Source: Nocardia cyriacigeorgica NBRC 100375 (GTDB lineage Bacteria; Actinomycetota; Actinomycetes; Mycobacteriales; Mycobacteriaceae). Taken from it: a DNA stretch of 52,027 nt. Under the pieces are notes generated by a model. It saw only the letters and a list, made by a program, of their open reading frames with translations. It did no database searches and was not told the origin of the DNA. This document shows, piece after piece, positions 7,846-15,121 of the stretch. The position numbers and the translations under genes are program-made. The stretch is taken from contig NZ_BAFY01000180.1 in assembly GCF_000308555.1 (NCBI RefSeq), forward strand, positions 1 to 52,027. Reading direction: 5' to 3'. Numbering within the stretch: position 1 is the stretch's first letter; the number at the start of each line of letters is the position of its first letter.

Positions 7846-8673
7846 TCACCGCCCGCTGTCGAATCCGGCGGCGGCGCCCTGCAAGCGCTCCAGATACCGG
7901 GTGTTGATGGTGTCCAAGCCGAGCAGGGCGACGAAGTCGGCGACCGCGAAGTCGGGATCGTGGGCCGGTTCACCGCAGATCTCGGCGCCCAGCCGCAGGT
8001 AACCGCGCAGCAGCGGCGGCAGCTTGGGGCGCGCGGGCGGGGTGAGCTCGTCGAGCGTCTTGCCGTCGACCACGACCGGCCGATACGGATCCACCCGGCG
8101 CTCGGGGTCGCAGGCGTGGCGGCCGAGCAGCAGATCGCGCACGCCGCGCACGTTCACCCCGGCCGGATCGTCCGGGTTGTCGCGCATCGGCACCGATACG
8201 CAGCCCATCACCCACTCATAACCGGTGAGCTGGATGTAGTGCAGGATGCCTGCCCACATGAGGGTCAGCACCGAGCCGTTGCGGTGCTCGGGCACCACAC
8301 AGGCGCGGCCCATCTCCACGATCCGATGGCCGGTGGGATCGAGGCGGGTGAGGTCGAATTCGGTGGCGGTGTAGTACCCGCCGGCGGCGGTGACCTTGTC
8401 CGGCGGCAGCATCCGGTAGCAGCCGACGAACTGTTCGGTCAGCTCGTCGCGGACCAGCAGGTGATCGCAGTGCTCGTCGAAGCGGTCGGCGTCGAGTCCG
8501 GTTCCGTCGTCGGGGATCTCGAAGCCGGGTTCGGCGGCGAAGACGTCGTAACGCAGGCGCTGTGCGGCCGTGCGGTGCTCGGTATCGGAGGAGACGACCA
8601 GTGAATACCGAGACCGTTCCACCCCGGTGTCCGTCGGTCGAGCCGGGGCTGTCAACACGGACGTAATAGTCAT
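7846..8673 (-). CDS. OlsB-like GNAT-fold N-acyltransferase (Rv3027c-like)
   Basis: A 275-residue protein of the acyltransferase fold used by OlsB (acyl-ACP to ornithine N-acyl transfer) and autoinducer synthases. Visible landmarks are RLRYDVFAAEPGFE, FDEHCDHLLV, VGCYRMLPPD, GYYTATEFDL, IVEMGRACVVPEHRNG and LMWAGILHYIQLTGY, in the order seen in that family. The C-terminal 90 residues contain KLPPLLRGYLRLGAEICGEPAHDPDF, typical of OlsB relatives and here over 20 residues only as a landmark string. Start at ATG 8673 is preferred; an extended frame to 8760 looks non-coding. The next gene, a PlsC-type acyltransferase, begins 6 bases after the stop. Together they could make an acylated amino-acid lipid, but substrate specificity is inferred from family resemblance only. 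Confidence 0.78.
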   Translation of the reverse strand: MTITSVLTAPARPTDTGVERSRYSLVVSSDTEHRTAAQRLRYDVFAAEPGFEIPDDGTGLDADRFDEHCDHLLVRDELTEQFVGCYRMLPPDKVTAAGGYYTATEFDLTRLDPTGHRIVEMGRACVVPEHRNGSVLTLMWAGILHYIQLTGYEWVMGCVSVPMRDNPDDPAGVNVRGVRDLLLGRHACDPERRVDPYRPVVVDGKTLDELTPPARPKLPPLLRGYLRLGAEICGEPAHDPDFAVADFVALLGLDTINTRYLERLQGAAAGFDSGR

Positions 8674-8817
8674 ATCCGTTATGAGGCCAGCCGCAGACTG
8701 CGCCGGAGCGTCCGCCGAGTGTCGCGTGTATGCCCGTTCGGTGAACGAGACGCCCGTCACACCCGGCGTTCACCGCGACGTCGACGAGCGTTCCCTGCGC
8801 CGTCGGCCGGACACAAC

Positions 8818-8852
8818 CGATCGCGCTGTCCCGGTGCGGGACAACGCGATCG
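8818..8852 (-). terminator. Hairpin downstream of ndh
   Basis: CGATCGCG (8818-8825) pairs with CGCGATCG (8845-8852), and GTCCCG pairs with CGGGAC around a GTG loop, with a two-base internal mismatch. It lies 20 bases beyond the ndh stop in the leftward direction. Only a weak T-rich tail (GTTGTG) follows, so it may be a terminator, a processing element or an operator. Confidence 0.5.
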
Positions 8853-8872
8853 TGATGGGGTATCGAGCCTGG

Positions 8873-10177
8873 TCAGGCCGCTATGGGCGGCTGGTGGCCG
8901 ACCGCGGGCCGGTCCTTGTCGATCTCGGCGAAGCCGGGACGGCCGTTGCCGGTGAAGGCGACCAGCCAGCCCATCACCGCCATGAACCGGTTACGGAAGC
9001 CGACCAGATAGAACAGGTGCACCGCCAGCCACATGTACCAGGCGATCAGCCCTTTGAACTTGATCTTGTCGCTGACCTTCGCGATGGCGCTGCGCCGGCG
9101 GATCACCGCCATGCTGCCCTTGTCCCAGTACTCGAACTCGGTGCCGGGCAGCTTCTTGCGGCGAATGATGTCGGCGGCGTGCCTGCCTTCCTGCATGGCG
9201 ACCGGCGACTGGCCCGGGTAGCCCTTCAGCGAGGTCATATCGCCGATGGCGTAGATGTCGGCGTAGCCGCCGACGGTCAGGTCCGGGTTGATCAGCAGCC
9301 GTCCGGCGCGGTCGGTCTCGGCGCCGGTGGCTTCGGCCAGGATCTTGGTGAAACCGCTGGCCTGCACACCGGCCGACCAGACGACGGTCTCGGCGGCGAT
9401 GCGGTGTTCGACGCCCTGCTTGTCCTTGACGGTCACCTTGCCGGGTTCGATATCGGTGACGAACGTGCCGAGCAACACCTCCACCCCGCCCTTGGTGAGC
9501 GACTGCTTGGCGTATTCCGACAGCCCGCCACCGAACGGCGGCAGCACCTCACCGGCACCTTCGACCAGGGTGACCGACACGTCCTGGTGGTAGTAGCGCT
9601 TGGCGAGCTCGGCCAGCTGGCCCGCCACCTCGACACCGGTCGCACCGGCGCCGACGACCACGAAGCTGAGCAGCCGCTCGCGGGTCTCCTTATCGGCGTG
9701 CTTCGCCTGCGTGAAGACGTGGTCGATCTGCGCGCGTAGCCGCTTGGCGTCGTCGATGGTCTTGAGCGCGAAGGTCTTCTCGGCGAAATCGTCACGACCG
9801 AAATACGACTGATTGGCACCGGTCGCGGCGATCAGCGAGCCGTAGCGGATGCGGCGCGGCCCGTCGGCGGTCTCGTAGACGAGTTCGGCCGCGTCGGGAT
9901 CGATCGCGGTGACCTTGCCCAGCCGGACATCGGCCTTCTCGTGCCTGCGCAGAATCGAGGCGATGGGCGGCGCGATCTCATCGGCGGCCAACACGCCGGT
10001 GGCGACCTGGTACAGCAGCGGCTGGAACAGATGTTCCGGCGTGCTCGAGATCAGGACATAGGGCACGCCCGATTTGGCCAACTGCTTGGCCGCGGCCAGG
10101 CCACCGAAGCCCGAACCGACGATGACGACTTCGACGAACTCCGGTTCCGCAGCCTGTACGGCTTTTGTATTACGCAT
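8873..10177 (-). CDS. ndh: Type II NADH dehydrogenase
   Basis: A 434-residue non-proton-pumping NADH:menaquinone oxidoreductase. The FAD-binding GSGFGGLAAAKQL block is at about residues 23-35 and the NADH-binding VVVGAGATGVEVAGQL block near 174-190. The family AIGD motif is present as YADIYAIGDMTS near 310. The C-terminal part (FKGLIAWYMWLAVHLFYLVGFRNR) carries the hydrophobic membrane-associating helices. ATG 10177 is preferred; an upstream ATG at 10201 is also possible. AGGGG lies about 10 bases upstream of the chosen start. It feeds electrons to the respiratory chain whose terminal oxidase subunit CtaD is encoded at 28.0-29.7 kb. It is divergent from a LysR-type gene, which may control it. 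Confidence 0.94.
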   Translation of the reverse strand: MRNTKAVQAAEPEFVEVVIVGSGFGGLAAAKQLAKSGVPYVLISSTPEHLFQPLLYQVATGVLAADEIAPPIASILRRHEKADVRLGKVTAIDPDAAELVYETADGPRRIRYGSLIAATGANQSYFGRDDFAEKTFALKTIDDAKRLRAQIDHVFTQAKHADKETRERLLSFVVVGAGATGVEVAGQLAELAKRYYHQDVSVTLVEGAGEVLPPFGGGLSEYAKQSLTKGGVEVLLGTFVTDIEPGKVTVKDKQGVEHRIAAETVVWSAGVQASGFTKILAEATGAETDRAGRLLINPDLTVGGYADIYAIGDMTSLKGYPGQSPVAMQEGRHAADIIRRKKLPGTEFEYWDKGSMAVIRRRSAIAKVSDKIKFKGLIAWYMWLAVHLFYLVGFRNRFMAVMGWLVAFTGNGRPGFAEIDKDRPAVGHQPPIAA

Positions 10178-10263
10178 CCTCACAACACCCCTGTTGATCA
10201 TGACAGCCTGTTCATCATGAAGAACCGTTATCAGGAGTCGAGATATTTCACCCGTCAGGGCGC

Positions 10264-10283
10264 ATAATTGAGATGACTCTTAT
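10264..10283. promoter_or_regulatory. Candidate LysR-type box in the ndh/LysR intergenic region
   Basis: ATAA (10264-10267) and TTAT (10280-10283) form an interrupted dyad with a 12-base spacer in an AT-rich patch, the general form bound by LysR-type regulators. It lies 28 bases before the LysR start. A second short dyad, TTCATCATGAA, lies at 10211-10221 nearer to ndh. Pattern only. Confidence 0.35.
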
Positions 10284-10310
10284 CTGAATCGCTAATTAAT
10301 GGAGGTAACG

Positions 10311-11168
10311 GTGGAGCTGCGCCAGCTCACCTACTTCGTCGCGGTGTGCGAGGAGCTCAGCTTCAGCAGGGCCGCGAGCCGATGCTTCATCTCGCAGTCG
10401 GCGATCAGTCATCAGATCGCCCGGCTCGAACACGACCTCGGCGTGCAGCTCTTCGAGCGATCCACCCGATCGGTCGTCCCGACCGACGCGAGCACCAGGC
10501 TACTTCCGCTGGCCAAGCAGATGCTCAGTCTGGAGTCTGCCATCCGCGCGGCCGTGCGCACGTCGCGCCCGCGCATCCGGCTGGCGGCGAACATGTCGTT
10601 CGCGACGCGCTCGCTCTCGGCGATCGCCGGCGCCCGCGACGCGCATCCCGGCGCCGAGATCGAGTTCGTCATCAAACCCTTCCGCCAGCGTATCGCCGCC
10701 GTCGCCGACGGTGACTGCGACCTCGCGCTGATCCGCGGCAGCGTGGACCAACCCGGGCTGACGGTGGAACAACTCTGGGTGGAGGACCTGATGATCGCCA
10801 CCGCGCCGTCGCATCCGCTGGCCGGCCGCACCGACGTGACACTGACCGAACTCAGCTCCTACCCCTTGCTGTTGCCGCCGGAATCCGAACAGGTCCTGCT
10901 GCACAACGTGGTGCGCGCCGCCTTCGCCGACCAGCCCGCCGGCCCGACCTATGGCCCGCCCATCCCGCCGGACCATACGGCGACCATGGAGCTGATCAAC
11001 CATCCGGACGCGTGGACGATCCTGTACGCCAACAGCCCCACCGAAGGCATCGCGACGCTGGAGTTGGCGGGTCATCCGTTGCGCGTGCCGGTCAGCGCCG
11101 TGCTGCGGACCGGAGCCCGCCGCTCCGCCATCCTCACCACGCTGCTCGCGGCTCTGCACTGCGCCTAG
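10311..11168 (+). CDS. LysR-family transcriptional regulator
   Basis: A 285-residue regulator with a textbook N-terminal winged helix (VELRQLTYFVAVCEELSFS, then SQSAISHQIARLEHDLGVQL and FERSTR). An effector-binding domain of about 200 residues follows (LALIRG, LMIATAPSHPLAG, LLLPPESEQ). The GTG at 10311 is chosen because GGAGG at 10301-10305 sits 5 bases before it; the in-frame ATG at 10299 overlaps that site and so is unlikely. It is divergent from ndh. Its TAG stop overlaps the stop of the convergent kinase-like gene at the shared CTAG, 11165-11168. The effector and targets are unknown; ndh and autoregulation are the natural guesses. Confidence 0.9.
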   Translation: MELRQLTYFVAVCEELSFSRAASRCFISQSAISHQIARLEHDLGVQLFERSTRSVVPTDASTRLLPLAKQMLSLESAIRAAVRTSRPRIRLAANMSFATRSLSAIAGARDAHPGAEIEFVIKPFRQRIAAVADGDCDLALIRGSVDQPGLTVEQLWVEDLMIATAPSHPLAGRTDVTLTELSSYPLLLPPESEQVLLHNVVRAAFADQPAGPTYGPPIPPDHTATMELINHPDAWTILYANSPTEGIATLELAGHPLRVPVSAVLRTGARRSAILTTLLAALHCA

Positions 11169-12106
11169 GTTGCGGACAACACGAACGCGACGGCGAGGTG
11201 ACGCTCGAGCACCGCGCGCTCGTCCTCGTCCTCGATCGCCCACACCACCTGTTCCATCGCGCGCAGCAAGGCCCAGCCGCGAGCACGCTCACGGTCGACG
11301 CCGAGCGCATCGGCGGTCCGGGCGACCATCTGCCGCGCGTCGGCACGGTTCGGGTCGCTCTGCACCTGTTTGAGGATCAAGAATCCGGCGTCGAAGGCCG
11401 CCTCGCCCAGATACGGTTTCGGATCGATGAGCAGCCACGGCTCACGTTCGGCGGCAACGATATTGCCCAGGTGGGTGTCGCGGTTGACGATCAGCAGCGG
11501 GCCATCGCGTTCGGCGAGCTCGGCGCACCAGCGGGCGGCCTGGTCGAGCAGTGGCGCCGGGAGCGCCGCGGCGATCTGCGGATCCTCGGGCCACCGCGCC
11601 CATTCGGCCACCAGGCCGGCGGCCGACGGCGGCGTCGGATATCCGGGAGGTAGCTCGCCGGGTTCGCGGCGCAGACGCCGGTACAACTCCGCGGCGATCA
11701 GCACCTTTCTCGCGTTCTCTGGCTCACCTTCCAGCGGCGGAGTCGGCTGGCACAGCAAGGGATCACCCGGCCGTGCCCACTCGAGGAGCATGGCACCGCT
11801 GCCGGGATCGAAGTTGTAGAGCCGGATCGCGCCATCACCGTCGTACCAGTGCAGGCCGGCGGGCTCACCGGCGTTCTCCTCGTCGACGAAGGGAACCTTC
11901 AGCACCGCGACGGAATCATCGCCGCACCGCACCGGCGCGACGAACGAATGAGTGCCGCCGCCGAACGGTGCGCCGATCAGCTCGAGGTCCCAGTCGCGGC
12001 ATCGGGCCGTCACGAGTTCCGGCAGGGCCGCGAGCCAGCGCTCGCCCTCCTCGTCGAAGAAATCGCGGACCGATTCGGCCACATCCGGCGGCAGTGCGAT
12101 CGTCAC
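11165..12106 (-). CDS. Aminoglycoside phosphotransferase-family kinase (APH(6)-like)
   Basis: About 313 residues with the fold of the aminoglycoside/hydroxyurea resistance kinase family. Landmarks are APFGGGTHSFVAPV (nucleotide loop), VAVLKVPFVDEEN (Lys of the N-lobe), GAMLLEWARPGDPL, and the catalytic region LLIVNRDTHLGNIVAAEREPWLLIDPKPYLGEAAFD. The usual HGDLHxGN is VNRDTHLGN, so the HG before the catalytic Asp is replaced by NR while Asp, His and Asn are kept. The second metal site is IDPKP. The start is uncertain: GTG 12106 gives a family-like N-terminus, and an ATG at 12184 would add 26 odd residues. It may phosphorylate a small molecule; calling it a resistance gene would go beyond the evidence. 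It is convergent with LysR. Confidence 0.75.
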   Translation of the reverse strand: MTIALPPDVAESVRDFFDEEGERWLAALPELVTARCRDWDLELIGAPFGGGTHSFVAPVRCGDDSVAVLKVPFVDEENAGEPAGLHWYDGDGAIRLYNFDPGSGAMLLEWARPGDPLLCQPTPPLEGEPENARKVLIAAELYRRLRREPGELPPGYPTPPSAAGLVAEWARWPEDPQIAAALPAPLLDQAARWCAELAERDGPLLIVNRDTHLGNIVAAEREPWLLIDPKPYLGEAAFDAGFLILKQVQSDPNRADARQMVARTADALGVDRERARGWALLRAMEQVVWAIEDEDERAVLERHLAVAFVLSAT

Positions 12107-12193
12107 GCTGTCAGCCTGCGGTGCGGTTGTGCACCAGGCAAGCGAATTCCGCGCGCTCGATCCGAGCCAGGGACATGCGGCCATGACAGCCCG

Positions 12194-12238
12194 GAAAACA
12201 CCCGTGGCCCCGGCTGTTTCCAGCCGAGGCCACGGGTG
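12194..12238 (-). terminator. Rho-independent terminator of the etfBA operon
   Basis: An 11-bp outer stem (CACCCGTGGCC at 12199-12209 pairing with GGCCACGGGTG at 12228-12238) continues, past a single C/A mismatch, into a CGGCTG/CAGCCG inner stem around TTTC. On the leftward strand it is followed at once by TTTT (12198-12195). It sits 24 bases after the etfA stop. Confidence 0.85.
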
Positions 12239-12261
12239 GCATTCGCTCAGCGCACAGGCAT

Positions 12262-13218
12262 TCAGCCCTTGTGCGACTTGACCGCTTCGGTCAACTGCGG
12301 CGCGACATTGAACAGGTCGCCGACGATGCCGTAGTCCGCGATCTCGAAGATCGGAGCCTCTTCGTCCTTGTTGACCGCGACGATGGTCTTCGAGGTCTGC
12401 ATACCGGCGCGGTGCTGGATGGCGCCGGAGATGCCGAGGGCGATGTAGAGCTGCGGGGAGACCGTCTTACCGGTCTGGCCGACCTGGAACTGGCCCGGGT
12501 AGTAGCCGGAGTCGACGGCGGCACGCGAGGCACCGACGGCGGCGCCGAGCGAGTCGGCCAGCTCCTCGACGACCGAGAAGTTGTCGGCCGAACCGACACC
12601 ACGGCCACCGGAGACCACGATGGCGGCCTCGGTGAGCTCCGGCCGGTCACCGGCGACGACGGGCTCGCGCGAGGTCACCTTGACCACGCCCTCTTCCTGC
12701 GCCGGAACCTCGACGGTCACCTTCTCGCCGGCACCGGCCTGCGGGGCGGCCTCGATGGCACCGGGGCGCACCGAGATCACCGGCACGTCGCCGGTGGCCT
12801 TGGCGTCCACGGTGAAGGCGCCACCGAAGATGGAGTGCACGGCCGAGCCGTCGGCATTGATGCCGATGACGTCGACGAGCAGACCGGAGCCGATGCGCGC
12901 GGCGAGGCGGCCCGACACCTCCTTGCCCTCGGCGGAGGCGGCGACGATGACGGCGGCGGGCGAAGCGGCCTCGACCAGGCCGGCCAGCACGTCGACCTTC
13001 GGGGTCACCAGGTAGTTGTCGACATCGTCGGACTCGGCGATGTAGATCTTCTCGGCGCCGGCCGCGGCGAGCGCGTCGGCCAGCTTCTCACCGGTACCGG
13101 CGGTGCCGAGCACCACGGCGGACGGCGAGCCCAGGGTCCGGGCGGCGGTGATCAGTTCGGTGCTGACCTTCTTGACCGCACCGTCGGCGTGCTCGACGAG
13201 CACAAGTACTTCTGCCAT
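12262..13218 (-). CDS. etfA: Electron transfer flavoprotein alpha subunit
   Basis: A 318-residue FAD-binding subunit of ETF, which collects electrons from acyl-CoA dehydrogenases and passes them to the quinone pool. The N-terminus is typical ([18 protein letters not shown]). The C-terminal FAD domain is fully conserved: [19 protein letters not shown], then [35 protein letters not shown] and [23 protein letters not shown] 13218 has AGGAGA 7 bases upstream. It follows etfB with a gap of 108 bases and ends in a strong terminator. It corresponds to fixB/Rv3028c of M. tuberculosis. Confidence 0.97.
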   Translation of the reverse strand: MAEVLVLVEHADGAVKKVSTELITAARTLGSPSAVVLGTAGTGEKLADALAAAGAEKIYIAESDDVDNYLVTPKVDVLAGLVEAASPAAVIVAASAEGKEVSGRLAARIGSGLLVDVIGINADGSAVHSIFGGAFTVDAKATGDVPVISVRPGAIEAAPQAGAGEKVTVEVPAQEEGVVKVTSREPVVAGDRPELTEAAIVVSGGRGVGSADNFSVVEELADSLGAAVGASRAAVDSGYYPGQFQVGQTGKTVSPQLYIALGISGAIQHRAGMQTSKTIVAVNKDEEAPIFEIADYGIVGDLFNVAPQLTEAVKSHKG

Positions 13219-13326
13219 TTGTTCTCTCCTGTGTCTATTGGCAGTGTTCGTACGCCCTGCGTGGTTACGCTCCGCGACCTCCCGCGGGCGCTGAACTCAC
13301 ACTGCGGCAGCCTCGTACGAGCGGGA

Positions 13327-14112
13327 TCAGATGATCTTCTGGCCGATGAGGTACTGGGCGATCTTGGTGCCGCCGTCGCCCTCGTCGGCGATCTTCTCGC
13401 CCGCGGTGCGCGGGGGCTTCGGGGTCGAGGCGGTGACCGCGGTGCCGGCGTTGGCCACACCCACGGTGTCCGGGTCGATACCCAGGTCGGCCAGGGTGAA
13501 GGTCTGCACTTCCTTCTTCTTGGCGGCCATGATGCCCTTGAAGGACGGGAAGCGCGGCTCGTTGATCTTCTCGGTGACCGAGACGATGGCCGGGAGGGTG
13601 GCCTCGAGCTTGAACACACCCTCGTCGGTCTCGCGCTCGCCGGTGATCTTGTCGCCGTCGACGGTCAGCTTGCGCAGGTGGGTGAGCTGCGGGATGCCCA
13701 GGTACTCGGCGATGATCGCGGGCACGGCACCGGCGCGGCCGTCGGTGGCCTCGTTACCGGCGATGACCAGCTCCACGCCTTCGACCTGGCCGAGCGCGCC
13801 GGCCAGCACCCACGCGGTCTGCACGGCGTCGGAGCCGTGGATCGCCGGGTCGTTGATGTGGATGGCCTTGTCGGCGCCCATGGACAGCGCCTTGCGGATG
13901 GCCTCGGTGGCGCGGTCGGGTCCGGCCGACAGCACGGTGACCTCGCCGCCCTGCGCCTCCTTGATCAGCAGCGCTTCCTCGACGGCGCGCTCGTTGATCT
14001 CGTCGAGCACCGCGTCGGCGGCCTCGCGGTCGAGGGTGAAATCACCATCGGAGAGCTTGCGCTCGGACCAGGTGTCGGGAACCTGCTTGATGAGTACGAC
14101 GATGTTCGGCAT
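13327..14112 (-). CDS. etfB: Electron transfer flavoprotein beta subunit
   Basis: A 261-residue ETF small subunit that binds AMP and pairs with EtfA. Landmarks are MPNIVVLIKQVPDTWSERKL, a conserved DEINERAVEEALLIKE helix, LSMGADKAIHI, and the ETF-beta signature region VIAGNEATDGRAGAVPAIIAEYLG. ATG 14112 is supported by the family N-terminus; AGGAGG lies 13 bases upstream, a slightly long spacing. An upstream in-frame extension to 14166 is rejected. It is first gene of the etfBA operon, divergent from the methylglucose-lipopolysaccharide operon, with an inverted repeat at 14223-14244 between them. It corresponds to fixA/Rv3029c. Confidence 0.97.
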   Translation of the reverse strand: MPNIVVLIKQVPDTWSERKLSDGDFTLDREAADAVLDEINERAVEEALLIKEAQGGEVTVLSAGPDRATEAIRKALSMGADKAIHINDPAIHGSDAVQTAWVLAGALGQVEGVELVIAGNEATDGRAGAVPAIIAEYLGIPQLTHLRKLTVDGDKITGERETDEGVFKLEATLPAIVSVTEKINEPRFPSFKGIMAAKKKEVQTFTLADLGIDPDTVGVANAGTAVTASTPKPPRTAGEKIADEGDGGTKIAQYLIGQKII

Positions 14113-14222
14113 CGGTCTTCGTCGACCTCCTGTTCTGGGTACACGGGTATGGGCGGTCGGTCGCACGATCCGGCGGGCCGTACGTCCATGTGAGTCGCTC
14201 AGGGCGTGACACTACCCTACGT

Positions 14223-14244
14223 TAAGTTACTCGTGGGTAACTTA
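14223..14244. promoter_or_regulatory. Perfect inverted repeat between etfBA and the MGLP operon
   Basis: TAAGTTAC (14223-14230) and GTAACTTA (14237-14244) are perfect complements with a 6-base spacer, in an otherwise GC-rich divergent intergenic region. The size and symmetry fit a TetR-family operator. It lies 111 bases from the etfB start and 68 from the methyltransferase start, so it could serve either or both. The cognate regulator is not identifiable from this window. Confidence 0.6.
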
Positions 14245-14311
14245 CTCCGCGAGGGTCCTGAACACCAGACCGGAAACAAGTTCACCCAGCCGTACCAGTA
14301 ACGTCGGACCG

Positions 14312-15121
14312 ATGAGTGAGGCTGTGATTCCTGCCGCAGTAGGCGAACCGGCACCCATGACCGCCGCGACGCCGGGCGCACTCGACCCGCTGCCGCTGAC
14401 CGGCGAGCGCACCGTGCCTGGAATCGCCGAGGAGAACTACTGGTTCCGCAGGCACGAGATCGTCTACGCGCGGCTGCTGGACCGCTGCGCCGGCAAGGTG
14501 GTGCTCGAGGCGGGTTCGGGCGAGGGCTACGGCGCCGACATGATCGCCGGAGTCGCCACCCGGGTGATCGGGCTCGACTACGACGCGAGCGCGGTCGAGC
14601 ACGTACGCGCGCGCTACCCGCGCGTGGAGATGATCCAGGGCAATCTCGCCGACCTGCCACTGGAGGACTCTTCGGTCGACGTAGTGGTGAATTTCCAAGT
14701 GATCGAACACCTTTGGGATCAGTCGCAGTTCCTGCGCGAATGCCTGCGGGTGCTGCGGCCCGGCGGCGAACTGCTGATCAGCACCCCGAACCGGATCACC
14801 TTCTCCCCCGGTCGCGACACCCCGCTCAACCCGTTCCACACCAGGGAGCTCAATGCCGCCGAACTCACCGAACTGCTGGTGCAGGCGGGTTTCGAGGTGT
14901 CGGTGATGACCGGTGTGCATCACGGCGAAACGCTGAAAGCGCTGGACGCCAAGCACGGTGGCTCGTTCATCGACGCGCAGATCGAGCGCGCGCTGGCCGG
15001 TCAGCCCTGGCCCGCCGAACTCACCGCCGACGTCGCCGCGGTGACCATCGACGATTTCGCCCTGACCACCGACGACATCGATGCGAGCCTGGATCTGGTG
15101 GCCATCGCGGTGAAGCCTTGA
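14312..15121 (+). CDS. SAM-dependent methyltransferase of the MGLP locus (Rv3030-like)
   Basis: A 269-residue class I methyltransferase. The SAM-binding glycine motif is VVLEAGSGEGYGADM (about residues 63-77), followed by VIGLDYDASAVEHVRARYP and the motif IV region VDVVVNFQVIEHLWD. A post-motif LRPGGELLISTPNRITF region matches saccharide and quinone methyltransferases. It is first gene of a three-gene operon with overlapping starts. In mycobacteria the equivalent genes Rv3030-Rv3032 are implicated in 6-O-methylglucose lipopolysaccharide synthesis, a cytoplasmic methylated polysaccharide that binds fatty acyl chains. A role in methylating that polymer is inferred from gene order and family, not from the sequence alone. 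Confidence 0.86.
   Translation: MSEAVIPAAVGEPAPMTAATPGALDPLPLTGERTVPGIAEENYWFRRHEIVYARLLDRCAGKVVLEAGSGEGYGADMIAGVATRVIGLDYDASAVEHVRARYPRVEMIQGNLADLPLEDSSVDVVVNFQVIEHLWDQSQFLRECLRVLRPGGELLISTPNRITFSPGRDTPLNPFHTRELNAAELTELLVQAGFEVSVMTGVHHGETLKALDAKHGGSFIDAQIERALAGQPWPAELTADVAAVTIDDFALTTDDIDASLDLVAIAVKP

Noticed and set aside
12271..14193. 640-codon rightward open frame
   Set aside because: It is antisense to etfA and etfB, whose motifs are unmistakable.
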